Source: Pseudomonas sp. FEN (GTDB taxonomy: Bacteria; Pseudomonadota; Gammaproteobacteria; Pseudomonadales; Pseudomonadaceae). From it: a stretch of 64,000 bases of DNA. Below the pieces are notes generated by a model, which was given only the letters and a program-made list of their open reading frames with translations, made no database searches and had not been told where the DNA came from. Every line of letters begins with the position of its first letter. Position 1 is the stretch's first letter. Both the position numbers and the translations under genes were made by a program. This document shows, piece by piece, positions 43,394-52,860 of the stretch. The stretch lies in NCBI RefSeq assembly GCF_904067045.1, contig NZ_CAJFDC010000036.1, positions 1,194,001-1,258,000 on the forward strand, read 5' to 3'.

Positions 43394-43424
43394 CGCCAAA
43401 GCCTCGGAATGCGGGGCTTTGGCG
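43394..43424 (+). terminator. Terminator-like hairpin after the degraded att copy
   Basis: CGCCAAAGCC-TCGGAATGCGG-GGCTTTGGCG, a perfect 10-bp stem, followed by TTT. It resembles the hairpins that follow tRNA genes, which supports the att interpretation. Confidence 0.55.
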
Positions 43425-43538
43425 TTTCCGGAGTATCAGATACTGCTTCATGTGTGTGGCTGGCGGTCCAATCTACTGATCACATCCCCAACCAATGCCA
43501 CCTCAATCAATCGGATGGTTGTCCAAAATGGGCAATGT

Positions 43539-43946
43539 CTAATGAGACGGGGATGCCCCCTCAAGCAGAGCATCCACCACCGCACGCGCCACTTCTACCG
43601 AATGCAGCATGCCCCAGAACAGCGCTCGCTCAACGGGATTGGTATGCAGGCTGATTTCATCGCCATTGAGTTCCGCCGTTTCGAGCAATCGAGACACGTA
43701 GGCCAGCGCATCCTGGGCACTCACGCCAGGCTGTATGGCAAACAGCGCAGGCTTGCAGGGATCTTCGGGGATAACTGGTTTGGAGCAAGTGAGCGCGAGG
43801 GTATCGAGCAAACGAGCCGTGCTGGATGGCTCCGGCTCCCCGTTGCTGAAGGGGACCTCAACGACTTTACGCAGGTACATGCTTTTCTCCGCTGCACTGG
43901 GAGCTTTACGAACGACCGGCGGATCGGGAACGAGTTTCTTGTCCAT
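43539..43946 (-). CDS. DUF6124 family protein
   Basis: 135 residues; small Pseudomonas-specific family. Seen: MDKKLVPDPPVVRKAPSAAE start, the conserved core PALFAIQPGVSAQDALAYVS followed by RLLETAEL, and the final helix VERALFWGMLHSVEVARAVV. Function unknown; members occur in variable numbers in Pseudomonas genomes. AGGAG stands seven bases before the ATG. Base composition is like the backbone. Confidence 0.8.
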   Translation of the reverse strand: MDKKLVPDPPVVRKAPSAAEKSMYLRKVVEVPFSNGEPEPSSTARLLDTLALTCSKPVIPEDPCKPALFAIQPGVSAQDALAYVSRLLETAELNGDEISLHTNPVERALFWGMLHSVEVARAVVDALLEGASPSH

Positions 43947-44094
43947 GTTGAATCTCCTGTTTGTGAAAGGAGTTCACCACGTTCGTGTCCAAGCGAATGG
44001 GTGGCGAACTGTGCGCAGGTTGGACAACCGGGAAAACAGGTAACCCGGCACACTCGAAAGTGTCCCGCACACAGCTCGCCATAAAAAGCGAAGA

Positions 44095-44115
44095 CAAAAA
44101 AGCCGCTTTCGCGGC
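44095..44115 (-). terminator. Terminator (reverse direction)
   Basis: On the minus strand GCCGCGAAAGCGGC is followed by a T6 run. It stands upstream of the DUF6124 start, so it could end leftward transcription entering from the right. Confidence 0.5.
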
Positions 44116-44354
44116 GCTGTGCGCCCTGTATTTCCCCGGGTGTCCAAGCCCGTATCGCTGAATTTGCAGCGACACTTGAACGGTAGCCCTGGCGTTTGGC
44201 GCACGCAATATTCTCCCATGCCTGAAACTCGTGGGAAATATGAGTTTTTTCAGCAGGCCATTTCGATAGAGTGTCTGCTGATCGCGGCCAACTCCATTCC
44301 CCTCACAAATTTACGCCTGCGCCCCTTCCAGCGATATCATATTGCCTTCACCCA

Positions 44355-45095
44355 ATGATCGTGAGAGCCGCAGTGAAGGAAGCAAAAACAAGGAAGCGTG
44401 TTTCTGTCGTTGGGAGGGACCCACTCCTGAAAAAAATACTGACCGCCTGGATCGCAACAATCGAACGTTACACAGACGGCTGCACGGACAATCCCTGGTG
44501 GTACAACGAACGCGCCTCGCTAAGCCTATTGGCCGGTGCGGCCTGGTCCATGGAGGGTTGGGTTGCCATGGAAGAGTTCAGTACTCAGAAGCGCTTCAGA
44601 ACATTGGCGCCCGGCGTCGACGCCGGTAGTCTTCGGCACGGGCGCTGCGATCTGTACATCGCCTGCCCGTCAAAAAAAGCCAGTTTTGCATTCGAAGCGA
44701 AGCAAGCCAATCAGCCCATTGGCAAGCGCGCCGATGGATACAGCTACATGCACAAGGCAATGAAAGCAGCCTGGAAAGACTCCGGAGATCTACATCGAGA
44801 CGAGGCCGATCGGCGCTTTGCTGCCACCTTTGTTGTTCCGACGCTTCGGTTGAAAGAAATCGCTCCAGAAGACGGAAAGCCAGGAGAAATTTGTCCTGAA
44901 CGTCTCGACGAGCACATAGCGGCCTGGCTGAAGGAAAATCCAAGATTTTTGGGCGAGTCCTGGAAAGAGACCTCTTACGCATACGTCTTTCCACAAATTG
45001 GAAATGAGCGCTATTCAGACGGCGTTCGTCATTTTCCAGGCGTCATCCTCATTCTGGAGGAACGTTACAAGGCTAACCGCTTGGTTACGTCCTAG
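44355..45095 (+). CDS. Unknown protein with possible PD-(D/E)XK nuclease-like core
   Basis: 246 residues from MIVRAAVKEAKTRKR. Seen: a central GRCDLYIACPSKKASFAFEAKQAN in which an Asp and, after a strand, E-A-K lie as in PD-(D/E)XK nucleases, and an N-terminal part YTDGCTDNPWWYNERASLSL then LAGAAWSMEGWVAMEEF. No family is certain. A 46-residue frame (44218-44358) overlaps its start by ATGA, so a short upstream gene is possible. It lies just left of the phenazine locus; nothing links the two functionally. Confidence 0.55.
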   Translation: MIVRAAVKEAKTRKRVSVVGRDPLLKKILTAWIATIERYTDGCTDNPWWYNERASLSLLAGAAWSMEGWVAMEEFSTQKRFRTLAPGVDAGSLRHGRCDLYIACPSKKASFAFEAKQANQPIGKRADGYSYMHKAMKAAWKDSGDLHRDEADRRFAATFVVPTLRLKEIAPEDGKPGEICPERLDEHIAAWLKENPRFLGESWKETSYAYVFPQIGNERYSDGVRHFPGVILILEERYKANRLVTS

Positions 45096-45265
45096 ACCGC
45101 CCGCTAGCCAATAACGCGAAGGGTATCCACTAAGGTCGCCACAGGCACGCCAGTCAAGCGAACGCTTTCATCGATTTCCCCTGTTTCAGCAAACGTTGAA
45201 GCAGGCCCAGACAGTGAAATGCTTTAATCACTCCACCGTCCAACATAAGCGCCCAAAGCCCCACC

Positions 45266-45283
45266 CCTACCAGATCTGGTAGG
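45266..45283. promoter_or_regulatory. phz box upstream of phzI
   Basis: CCTACCAGATCTGGTAGG is a perfect 18-bp palindrome of the LuxR/PhzR-box type. Its centre lies about 34 bp upstream of a -10 box (TATATA at 45306-45311), the usual place for an activator overlapping the -35 region. PhzR with an acyl-homoserine lactone should bind here and make phzI autoinducing. Confidence 0.9.
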
Positions 45284-45305
45284 TGCCAAACCCCCACCTC
45301 TGCTC

Positions 45306-45311
45306 TATATA
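45306..45311 (+). promoter_or_regulatory. phzI -10 box
   Basis: TATATA in an AT-rich stretch (CTCTATATAAAT); no -35 consensus, as expected for an activator-dependent promoter. The start codon follows 39 bp later. Confidence 0.55.
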
Positions 45312-45350
45312 AATCGACGCCCGCCGTCCTTTATCGATAGAGAAGCCCTT

Positions 45351-45938
45351 ATGCACATGGAAGAGCACACCCTGTCCTCAATGAGCGACAGTCTGCGGCA
45401 GTCACTCGGCCGATACCGCTATCAGCAGTTTGTCGAAAAGCTGGGTTGGCAACTGCCCCTGCCCCCGGATGCCCCGGGGTGTGAATGGGACGCCTACGAC
45501 CACGACCACGCCCGCTACCTCCTGGCCCTCAACCCGGCCCGCGAACTGATCGGCTGTGCCCGGCTGATTCCCACCACCGCCCCCAACCTGCTCGAAGGTG
45601 TCTTCAGGCACACTTGTGCCGAGGGTGTGCCCGCCAGCTCTTTCATCTGGGAAATGACCCGCTTCACCACCTCAACCCCGGAGCTGGCCATGCCGTTGTT
45701 CTGGAAGTGCCTGGAAACCGCGCATCACGCCGGCGCCGAATATATCGTCGGGATTGTCAGCAAGATCATGGAGCGCTACTACAGAAAGAACGGCGTCCAC
45801 TATGAACGCCTCGGCGAGATGATCCGCCACCAGGATGAACAGATTGTCGCGATACAACTGCCGACGGAACGTAAACGTCACTTCAGCAGTCTTGCGCCAG
45901 CGTTATTTATGCACGAGAAATTAAAACAAATCGCCTGA
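45351..45938 (+). CDS. phzI: Acyl-homoserine lactone synthase PhzI
   Basis: Makes the AHL signal that switches on phenazine production. Seen: 195 residues in the LuxI fold, with the N-terminal QQFVEKLGWQLP then WDAYDHDHARYLLALNP, RELIGCARLIPTTAPNLLEG and SSFIWEMTRFTT containing the conserved Arg, Glu and Asp residues. Its opening MHMEEHT is that of known PhzI proteins as I recall them. It is convergent with phzR (66 bp between the stops) and lies upstream of the phz operon. The phz box at 45266 indicates activation by PhzR. Confidence 0.96.
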   Translation: MHMEEHTLSSMSDSLRQSLGRYRYQQFVEKLGWQLPLPPDAPGCEWDAYDHDHARYLLALNPARELIGCARLIPTTAPNLLEGVFRHTCAEGVPASSFIWEMTRFTTSTPELAMPLFWKCLETAHHAGAEYIVGIVSKIMERYYRKNGVHYERLGEMIRHQDEQIVAIQLPTERKRHFSSLAPALFMHEKLKQIA

Positions 45939-46004
45939 CACGCCGAATGCCCTGTTGCAGAACAGGCCCGGCAAGCCTGTTCCGCAACAAGAGCCAAACC
46001 TTAG

Positions 46005-46727
46005 TTAGATATAACCCAGCGCCACCGCATAGGTCACCGCCTGCACCCGATTACTCGCGCCGATCTTGCGTTGAATATTCTTGTGATGATAATTAACCGT
46101 ATCCGTACACACCCCCATGATCACGCCAATCTCTTCTGAAGTCTTGCCATCCGCCGTCCAGCGCAATACTTCGCTTTCCCGCTCGGTAAACACGACATCA
46201 TTATCCCGCTCCAACATCCCCTCCAGATCCGACAACTTGGCATAGACGGCATCGGCAAAGGCCCTGGTAATGGGTGCCAACTCGGTAAACTCGTCGGCAC
46301 CGATCTTCTTGTCTTTACGCGCCAGGCTCAACAACCCCACCCGCCCTCGGGCATTGAACGAAGGTTGGGCCAGCCCATGACGCAGCTGCGAATCATTGGC
46401 CTCCGACCACAGGCCAGGGCTGCCCTTGAAGATGTCGTCGCTCCACAAGATCGGCGTCGAGGCCAGTCGGCTGTGCTTTACCGTGGGGTCGATCACCGCG
46501 TAGTTCATGCTTTTGTAACGTTCCACCCACTCCACTGGGTAGTTGCTGTACAGGTGGGTTTTCGGCCGCATGAACGGCGTCAGGCTGCACAGCCCATAGG
46601 CATAAAAATCGAATTTCAGATCGGTGATGGCGTTCAGTGCGATTCCGGTAAACTCCTCCATGTTCATGGCTTTGGCAAAAAGCGAATAGAAGTAAATATC
46701 CCACGCCCATAGCTGTGCTAATTCCAT
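46005..46727 (-). CDS. phzR: LuxR-family quorum-sensing regulator PhzR
   Basis: Binds the PhzI signal and activates phzI and the phz operon. Seen: 240 residues with an autoinducer-binding domain ([45 protein letters not shown] residues typical of LuxR pockets) and a C-terminal LuxR-type [23 protein letters not shown], then [21 protein letters not shown] take the ATG at 46727 (MELAQLWAW), which matches the usual PhzR start, over 46760. It is divergent from phzA with about 500 bp between the starts. Confidence 0.96.
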   Translation of the reverse strand: MELAQLWAWDIYFYSLFAKAMNMEEFTGIALNAITDLKFDFYAYGLCSLTPFMRPKTHLYSNYPVEWVERYKSMNYAVIDPTVKHSRLASTPILWSDDIFKGSPGLWSEANDSQLRHGLAQPSFNARGRVGLLSLARKDKKIGADEFTELAPITRAFADAVYAKLSDLEGMLERDNDVVFTERESEVLRWTADGKTSEEIGVIMGVCTDTVNYHHKNIQRKIGASNRVQAVTYAVALGYI

Positions 46728-46974
46728 TTTAGCTACCCAAGATGAGAATCGGTTTGTCATCCTAGTCTAGCTGATCGCCCTGTCAATGGGGACATCCGTA
46801 AAAAAGCCATAACCATTTGTGCTAACTATAGAGCGACCTATTTTTATATTTACTAAGTGGCCATCTGCAATTACCGCCTGCAATTACCGCACCACCCGTT
46901 TATGCTGCAACAACACGCTCAGCGCCCATTTTCCAAGGGCGCGCGGAGGTTAAGCCGGGCGTAAAGGCTTCGCA

Positions 46975-46992
46975 CCTACAAAATCTGGTAGC
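46975..46992. promoter_or_regulatory. phz box upstream of phzA
   Basis: CCTACAAAATCTGGTAGC, an imperfect version of the palindrome before phzI (two inner positions and the last base differ). Its centre is about 34 bp upstream of a -10 (TATAAA, 47017-47022). The reduced symmetry suggests lower PhzR affinity than at phzI. It also lies in the phzR upstream region. Confidence 0.88.
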
Positions 46993-47016
46993 TTAACTTC
47001 TCCAATCGTCCCCCTG

Positions 47017-47022
47017 TATAAA
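47017..47022 (+). promoter_or_regulatory. phzA -10 box
   Basis: TATAAA in CTGTATAAATCC; transcription would start near 47030. The distance to the phz box is the same as at phzI. Confidence 0.55.
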
Positions 47023-47029
47023 TCCCTTC

Positions 47030-47233
47030 CAACAAGTTCGCTTCAACAGGAACGCACAGTCTCCCCGTGACCGACCGGTATTATTTATTACATAGCGTTT
47101 ACCATTTAACCCCAGTTTTCCTGGAACACGCCCGTTATATAAAAACGCTTTGATATTTCGCCGTCGCCGTCATGAAGCTGTCTTGTATTACTGAATAACC
47201 CGGCTGATTGAACACGCCCAAAGGAACATGAGC
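47030..47233 (+). promoter_or_regulatory. Long phz operon leader
   Basis: About 200 nt of leader before phzA, unusually long for an activated promoter. Seen: a GGA motif in CAACAGGAACG early on and another overlapping the ribosome site (CCCAAAGGAACATG), the type of sequence bound by RsmA/RsmE. A nine-codon frame at 47172-47198 has no ribosome site. Post-transcriptional control is therefore possible; it is inference. Confidence 0.45.
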
Positions 47234-47722
47234 ATGCCAACTACCGCGATCCAGACAGGCTTTGCCGACGCCCCGGAACTGCGGCGCAAGAACCGCGCCA
47301 CCGTCGAGCAGTACATGCACAGCCACGGCGCCGGCCGCCTGCGCCGTCACGAGCTGTTTACCGAGGACGGCTGCGGCGGTTCCTGGAACACCGCCAGCGC
47401 CACCCCGCTGGTCTTCCACGGCCGCGCCAAGCTGGCGGCCCTGGGTGTCTGGCTGGACCAGTGCTTCCCGGACTGGCAGTGGCACAACGTGCGGATCTTC
47501 GAAACCGCCGACCCGAATCACTTCTGGGTCGAAAGCGACGGGCGCGGCAGCGTGAATATGCCCGGCTACCCGAAGGGCTATTGCGAGAACCACTACATCC
47601 ATTCCTTCGAACTCGAGGATGGCCGGATCAAGCGCAACCGCGAGTTCATGAACCCCTTCCAGCAACTGCGCGCCCTCGGCATTCCCGTGCCGACCATTCG
47701 CCGCGCCGGCCTACCCGCTTAA
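47234..47722 (+). CDS. phzA: Phenazine biosynthesis protein PhzA
   Basis: NTF2-like protein of the PhzA/B pair, which promotes condensation of two C6 precursor molecules to the tricyclic phenazine. Seen: 162 residues; the family core LRRKNRATVEQYMHSHGAGR, then RLRRHELFTEDGC and PNHFWVESDGRGSVNMPGYP. At the position where PhzB has a histidine (AEHAVW) PhzA has a leucine-type sequence (AALGVW), as expected for the less active paralogue. Of two close ATGs I choose 47234, eight bases after AAGGA; 47228 is only two bases from it. First gene of the operon. Confidence 0.95.
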   Translation: MPTTAIQTGFADAPELRRKNRATVEQYMHSHGAGRLRRHELFTEDGCGGSWNTASATPLVFHGRAKLAALGVWLDQCFPDWQWHNVRIFETADPNHFWVESDGRGSVNMPGYPKGYCENHYIHSFELEDGRIKRNREFMNPFQQLRALGIPVPTIRRAGLPA

Positions 47723-47742
47723 TCCACAACAGAGGCAAGACC

Positions 47743-48231
47743 ATGTCCAATCCAGACAAACACGATGGGTTTGCAAGCAGCACCGAGCTTCGCCGCAAGA
47801 ACCGCCAGGTGGTCGAGCAGTACATGCAGACCAAGGGCCCGGCCCGCCTGCGCCGCCACGAACTGTTTACCGAAGACGGCAGCGGCGGCCTGTGGACCAC
47901 CGACACCGGCACGCCAATTGTCATTCGCGGCAAGGACAAGCTCGCCGAGCACGCGGTCTGGTCGTTGAAGTGCTTCCCGGATTGGGAATGGTATGACATC
48001 CGCATCTTCGAAACCGATGACCCGAACCACTTCTGGGTCGAGTGCGAAGGCCACGGGCAGATCCTCTTTCCCGGCTACCCGGACGGCTACTACGAAAACC
48101 ACTTCCTCCATTCCTTCGCCCTCGAGGACGGCAAGATCAAGCAAAACCGCGAGTTCATGAATGTGTTCCAGCAACTGCGGGCACTGAATATCCCGGTGCC
48201 CGAAATCAAACGCGAAGGCATACCCACCTAA
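47743..48231 (+). CDS. phzB: Phenazine biosynthesis protein PhzB
   Basis: Catalytically competent partner of PhzA in the condensation step. Seen: 162 residues, strongly similar to PhzA (LRRKNRQVVEQYMQTKGPAR), retaining His near residue 70 in AEHAVWSLKCFPDW and a glutamate in IKQNREFMN, the likely acid/base residues. It begins 20 bp after phzA stops. The two genes are clear products of a duplication. Confidence 0.95.
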   Translation: MSNPDKHDGFASSTELRRKNRQVVEQYMQTKGPARLRRHELFTEDGSGGLWTTDTGTPIVIRGKDKLAEHAVWSLKCFPDWEWYDIRIFETDDPNHFWVECEGHGQILFPGYPDGYYENHFLHSFALEDGKIKQNREFMNVFQQLRALNIPVPEIKREGIPT

Positions 48232-48255
48232 CGGCACTGCGCCAGGGGTCTCATC

Positions 48256-49449
48256 ATGGAAACGATTGTGCGACGGGTTCTGGGTTGTGAAGCATTGCAG
48301 CAACCCCAGTGGAGCGATCTCTCTCGCCTGAGGGACGTGCAGCAACACCTGAGAGACAGCCAGTCCTTGATCAGGGCCGAGGACATCCTGGCCCTGCGCG
48401 CGCTCCTGGCGCGAGTCGCCGAAGGCGAAGGCAAGGTCATCCAGTCCGGCGATTGCGCCGAGGACATCAACGACAACCAGCACGACGCCGTGGCCCGCAA
48501 GGCCGCGGTGCTGGAGATCCTCGCCGGGGCCTTTGGCCTGGTCACCCAGCAACCGGTGATCCGCGTCGGACGGATCGCCGGGCAGTACGCCAAGCCGCGC
48601 TCCAAACCCAGCGAACTGATTGGCGAGATCGAGTTGCCGGCGTATCGCGGCGATATGGTCAACAGCCACGCCGCCCACTCGGACAGCCGCCAACCCGATC
48701 CGCAACGCCTGCTCAAAGGCTATCAGGCCGCCCGCGAGATCATGGAACACCTGGGCTGGCAGGAGCGTCCCGGCCCCGGCGGCTCGCCGGTCTGGACCAG
48801 CCACGAGATGCTGCTGCTCGACTATGAATTGCCGATGCTGCGCGACGACGAGCAGGGCCGGACCTTTCTCGGCTCGACCCACTGGCCGTGGATCGGCGAA
48901 CGCACCCGCCAGGTGGACGGCGCCCATGTCGCCCTGCTGGCCGAGGTGCTGAACCCGGTGGCCTGCAAGGTTGGTCCCGATATGACTCCCGCACAGTTGC
49001 TGCGCCTGTGCGAACGCCTCGACCCGGCCCGCGAACCCGGACGCCTGACGCTGATCGCGCGGATGGGCGCGGAGAAGGTCGCCGAACGCTTGCCGCCCCT
49101 GGTGGAAGCGGTTCGCGCCACCGGGCACAAGGTCATCTGGCTGAGCGACCCGATGCACGGCAACACCATCCTCGCGCCCTGCGGCAACAAGACCCGCATG
49201 GTCGAGACCATCACCCGCGAAGTCAGCGCCTTCAAACATGCGGTGCTCTCGGCTGGCGGGATCGCCGGCGGCCTGCACCTGGAGACCACCCCGGACGATG
49301 TCACCGAGTGTGCTTCCGATGCCGCCGGGCTCCACCAGGTCAGCGTGCATTACACCAGCCTCTGCGACCCGCGGCTGACGCCCTGGCAGGCGATCACCAC
49401 CGTGCTGGCCTGGAAGAACCCACCCGCTAGCGCCCATGCAAGCTTTTGA
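48256..49449 (+). CDS. phzC: DAHP synthase PhzC (class II)
   Basis: Condenses PEP and erythrose 4-phosphate to DAHP, feeding the shikimate pathway towards chorismate for phenazine synthesis. Seen: 397 residues of the plant-type class II family: [15 protein letters not shown] (metal-binding Cys), [34 protein letters not shown] and [13 protein letters not shown]. Class II enzymes in phenazine clusters are expected to be less feedback-sensitive than housekeeping ones, which raises flux. It follows phzB by 24 bp. Confidence 0.95.
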   Translation: METIVRRVLGCEALQQPQWSDLSRLRDVQQHLRDSQSLIRAEDILALRALLARVAEGEGKVIQSGDCAEDINDNQHDAVARKAAVLEILAGAFGLVTQQPVIRVGRIAGQYAKPRSKPSELIGEIELPAYRGDMVNSHAAHSDSRQPDPQRLLKGYQAAREIMEHLGWQERPGPGGSPVWTSHEMLLLDYELPMLRDDEQGRTFLGSTHWPWIGERTRQVDGAHVALLAEVLNPVACKVGPDMTPAQLLRLCERLDPAREPGRLTLIARMGAEKVAERLPPLVEAVRATGHKVIWLSDPMHGNTILAPCGNKTRMVETITREVSAFKHAVLSAGGIAGGLHLETTPDDVTECASDAAGLHQVSVHYTSLCDPRLTPWQAITTVLAWKNPPASAHASF

Positions 49450-49464
49450 CAGGAGTCTGTTGCC

Positions 49465-50088
49465 ATGACCGGTATCCCCGCGATCACCCCCTATGCGCTG
49501 CCCACCGCCCACGACCTGCCGGCCAATCTGGCCCGGTGGCGGATCGACCCGCAGCGCGCCGTGCTGCTGATCCACGATATGCAGCGCTACTTTCTCCGCC
49601 CGCTGCCCACGCCCTTGCGTGACGAGGTGATCGGCAATGCCGCGCGTATCCGCCGATGGGCCGCAAGCCAGGACATTCCGGTGGCCTATACCGCCCAGCC
49701 CGGGAGCATGACCGAGGCCCAACGCGGCCTGCTCAAGGACTTCTGGGGCGCCGGCATGCAGGCCAGTCCCGCCGACCGCGAGGTGGTCGACGCGCTCAAG
49801 CCCGCGCCCGGCGACTGGCTGCTGACCAAGTGGCGCTACAGCGCGTTTTTCAACTCGGATCTGTTGGAACGCATGCGCGCCCATGGTCGCGACCAGTTGA
49901 TCCTCTGCGGCGTGTACGCCCATGTCGGCGTGCTGATTTCCACGGTGGACGCCTACTCGAACGATATCCAGCCGTTCCTGGTGGCCGATGCCATCGCCGA
50001 CTTCAGCAAGGAACATCACTGGATGGCCCTGGAGTACGCCGCCAGCCGTTGCGCCATGGTCGTCACCACCGAGGAGGTGCTGCCATGA
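49465..50088 (+). CDS. phzD: Isochorismatase-like enzyme PhzD
   Basis: Hydrolyses ADIC (2-amino-2-deoxyisochorismate) to DHHA (trans-2,3-dihydro-3-hydroxyanthranilate). Seen: 207 residues; catalytic Asp38 in [12 protein letters not shown] and Lys122 in [12 protein letters not shown], both counted from the ATG. The usual isochorismatase nucleophile cysteine is replaced in [15 protein letters not shown], which is characteristic of PhzD. The stop overlaps phzE (ATGA). Confidence 0.96.
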   Translation: MTGIPAITPYALPTAHDLPANLARWRIDPQRAVLLIHDMQRYFLRPLPTPLRDEVIGNAARIRRWAASQDIPVAYTAQPGSMTEAQRGLLKDFWGAGMQASPADREVVDALKPAPGDWLLTKWRYSAFFNSDLLERMRAHGRDQLILCGVYAHVGVLISTVDAYSNDIQPFLVADAIADFSKEHHWMALEYAASRCAMVVTTEEVLP

Positions 50089-51962
50089 GCCAGGCCGCCG
50101 AGCGTCTTGTTGCCCAGGTCCTGCGCGCGGACCCACCGCCCTTCGCCCTGTTGTACCGCCCGGAATCCAATGGCCCGGGTCTGGTGGATGTGCTGCTCGG
50201 TGAAGTCTCGCGGCCGCCGTCGCTGACGCGGATCGAGTTGCGCGAGCCGCTGGCTGGGGAAGCCCGGCTGGAAACCCTGGTGATCATTCCCTACCGGCAG
50301 ATCGCCGAGCGTGGCTTCGAGGCGGTCGACGATCAAGCTCCATTACTTTCCCTCCAAATAACCGAGCAGGCCCAGATCGGCCTCGACACCCTGCTCGAAC
50401 GTCTGCCCGAAATGCCCATCGCCTTGCTCAACGAGCGCTTCGACCTCAGTGACGCGGCCTATTCGGAGATTGTCAGCCGGGTGATCGACAACGAGATCGG
50501 CAGCGGCGAAGGCGCCAACTTCGTGATCAAGCGCACCTTCATGGCCGATATCGGCGACTACGGGATCAGCCGCGCCCTGACCTTTTTCCGCCATCTGCTG
50601 GAGCGGGAAAAGGGCGTCTACTGGACCTTCATCATCCACACCGGCGAGCGCACTTTTGTCGGCGCGTCACCCGAGCGGCATATCAGCCTCAAGGACGGCC
50701 TGGCGGTGATGAACCCCATCAGCGGCACCTACCGTTATCCGCCGACAGGCCCGAACCTGGCCGAAGTGATGCAGTTTCTCGCCGACCGCAAGGAGGCCGA
50801 CGAGCTGTACATGGTGGTGGACGAAGAGCTGAAGATGATGGCGCGGATCTGCGACGACGGCGGTCACGTGCTCGGCCCCTATCTCAAGGAAATGGCCCAT
50901 CTGGCCCACACCGAATATTTCATCGAAGGCCACACCCGCCGCGATGTGCGCGACATCCTGCGCGAAACCCTGTTCGCCCCCACCGTCACCGGCAGTCCAT
51001 TGGAAAGCGCCTGCCGGGTGATCCGCCGCCACGAACCCAAGGGCCGCGCCTATTACAGCGGCATCGCCGCGTTAATCGGCAGCGATGCACAAGGTACTCG
51101 TACGCTGGACTCGGCAATTCTGATCCGCACCGCCGATATCGACCGCGAAGGCCAATTGAAGATCAGCGTCGGCTCGACCATCGTCCGCCACTCCGAGCCC
51201 CAGGCCGAAGCCGCCGAAACCCGGGCCAAGGCCGCCGGGCTGATCGCGGCGCTGAAAAACCAGGCGCCCACCCGCTTCGGTTCGAATATCCAGGTGCGCG
51301 CCGCCCTGGCCAGTCGCAATGCGCTGATCGCCGATTTCTGGCTGAGCGATGCCCTGGAACGCCAGCAGTCGCAGGCCGATCTGTCGGGACGGCGGGTGCT
51401 GATCGTCGATGCCGAGGACACTTTCACTTCGATGATCGCCATGCAACTGCGCGCCCTCGGCCTGGCGGTCAGCGTGCGCAACTACAACGACGCCTATGCC
51501 TTCGACGGCTACGACATCGTCATCATGGGCCCGGGGCCGGGCAACCCGACGGCGGTCGAGCAACCGAAGATCGATCACCTGCATGTGGCCATCCGCTCGC
51601 TGCTGGATGAGCAGCGGCCGTTTCTCGCGGTGTGCCTGAGTCATCAGGTGCTCAGCCGCTGCCTGGGCCTGGACCTGCGACGCCGGACCATTCCCAACCA
51701 GGGCGTGCAGAAGCAGATCGACCTGTTCGGTGCCCGCGAGCGGGTCGGTTTCTACAACACCTTCGCCGCCCAGAGCCGCGAGGACCGCATCGAGGTCGAC
51801 GGCCTCGGGCTGGTGCAGGTCAGCCGCGACCGGGAAACCGGCGAGGTCCATGCGCTGCGCGGGCCGCATTTCGCCTCGATGCAGTTTCACCCCGAGTCGG
51901 TGCTGACCCAGGAGGGCCCGCGCATCATCGCCGACCTGATGCGCCACGCCTTGTCGGCGTAA
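50085..51962 (+). CDS. phzE: ADIC synthase PhzE
   Basis: Converts chorismate and glutamine to ADIC, the branch point into phenazines. Seen: 625 residues with an N-terminal chorismate-binding domain ([50 protein letters not shown], and [21 protein letters not shown]) and a C-terminal class I glutamine amidotransferase domain from about 440 ([34 protein letters not shown], nucleophile in [11 protein letters not shown], catalytic QFHPESV). The ATG at 50085 overlaps the phzD stop. Confidence 0.96.
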   Translation: MSQAAERLVAQVLRADPPPFALLYRPESNGPGLVDVLLGEVSRPPSLTRIELREPLAGEARLETLVIIPYRQIAERGFEAVDDQAPLLSLQITEQAQIGLDTLLERLPEMPIALLNERFDLSDAAYSEIVSRVIDNEIGSGEGANFVIKRTFMADIGDYGISRALTFFRHLLEREKGVYWTFIIHTGERTFVGASPERHISLKDGLAVMNPISGTYRYPPTGPNLAEVMQFLADRKEADELYMVVDEELKMMARICDDGGHVLGPYLKEMAHLAHTEYFIEGHTRRDVRDILRETLFAPTVTGSPLESACRVIRRHEPKGRAYYSGIAALIGSDAQGTRTLDSAILIRTADIDREGQLKISVGSTIVRHSEPQAEAAETRAKAAGLIAALKNQAPTRFGSNIQVRAALASRNALIADFWLSDALERQQSQADLSGRRVLIVDAEDTFTSMIAMQLRALGLAVSVRNYNDAYAFDGYDIVIMGPGPGNPTAVEQPKIDHLHVAIRSLLDEQRPFLAVCLSHQVLSRCLGLDLRRRTIPNQGVQKQIDLFGARERVGFYNTFAAQSREDRIEVDGLGLVQVSRDRETGEVHALRGPHFASMQFHPESVLTQEGPRIIADLMRHALSA

Positions 51963-51998
51963 GCCAGCGCTACCCCCTTGAACACAATGGAGCAAGCC

Positions 51999-52835
51999 AT
52001 GCACAGGTATGTAGTGATCGACGCTTTCGCCAGCGTCCCGCTGGAGGGCAACCCGGTCGCGGTGTTTTTTGACAGCGATGACCTCCCCGCCCAGCGCATG
52101 CAACAGATTGCCCGGGAGATGAACCTGTCCGAGGTGACCTTCGTCCTGACCCCGCGCCACGGCGGCGATGCGCGTATCCGGATTTTCACCCCGGTCAACG
52201 AGCTGCCATTTGCCGGCCATCCGCTGCTGGGTACCGCGATTGCCCTGGGCGCCGAAACCGACAAGGACCATCTGCAACTGGAAACCGAGATGGGCACCAT
52301 CCCCTTCGCGCTGGAGCGCCAGAATGGCCGGGTGGTGGCGTGCAGCATGCAGCAGCCGATTCCGACCTGGGAGACTTTCGAGCGCATGCCGCAATTGCTC
52401 CGGGCCCTGGGGATCGCCGGCTCGACCTTTCCGGTGGAGATCTATCGCAATGGCCCCCGGCATGTATTCGTCGGTCTGGAGAGCGTCGCGGCGCTGTCGG
52501 CGCTGACCCCCGATCATCGCGCGCTGGGGCAGTTCCACGACATGGCCATCAACTGCTTCGCCGGCTCTGGCCGACGCTGGCGCAGCCGGATGTTCTCGCC
52601 GGCCTATGGGGTGGTCGAGGACGCGGCCACCGGTTCGGCGGCGGGGCCCTTGGCGATTCACCTGATCCGTCATGCCCAGGTCGACTACGGCCAGCAGATC
52701 GAAATTCTCCAGGGGGTGGAAATCGGTCGCCCTTCGCTGATGTTCGCCAGGGCCGAGGGGCACGGCGAGACGGTCACTGCCGTGCAGGTATCGGGCAATG
52801 GCGTGGCCTTCGCCCAAGGCACGATTTTCATATGA
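51999..52835 (+). CDS. phzF: DHHA isomerase PhzF
   Basis: Isomerises DHHA to the aminoketone that dimerises into phenazine. Seen: 278 residues, exactly the usual length; opening [20 protein letters not shown], catalytic Glu45 in [12 protein letters not shown] (counted), substrate loop [20 protein letters not shown], and the second-half [19 protein letters not shown]. The diaminopimelate-epimerase-like fold is typical. It starts 36 bp after phzE. Confidence 0.97.
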   Translation: MHRYVVIDAFASVPLEGNPVAVFFDSDDLPAQRMQQIAREMNLSEVTFVLTPRHGGDARIRIFTPVNELPFAGHPLLGTAIALGAETDKDHLQLETEMGTIPFALERQNGRVVACSMQQPIPTWETFERMPQLLRALGIAGSTFPVEIYRNGPRHVFVGLESVAALSALTPDHRALGQFHDMAINCFAGSGRRWRSRMFSPAYGVVEDAATGSAAGPLAIHLIRHAQVDYGQQIEILQGVEIGRPSLMFARAEGHGETVTAVQVSGNGVAFAQGTIFI

Positions 52836-52860
52836 ACACCCAGGTCAACGGAGACTCCCA

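Noticed and set aside
47172-47198. Nine-codon upstream frame in the phz leader (MKLSCITE-stop)
   Set aside because: No ribosome-binding site before it; could be chance.
47719-50136. 805-residue open frame antisense to phzB-phzD
   Set aside because: High-GC third-position bias leaves long antisense frames open; the forward genes are certain and the antisense protein has no recognisable family.
51072-52817. 581-residue frame antisense to phzE/phzF
   Set aside because: Shadow frame opposite well-supported catalytic genes.
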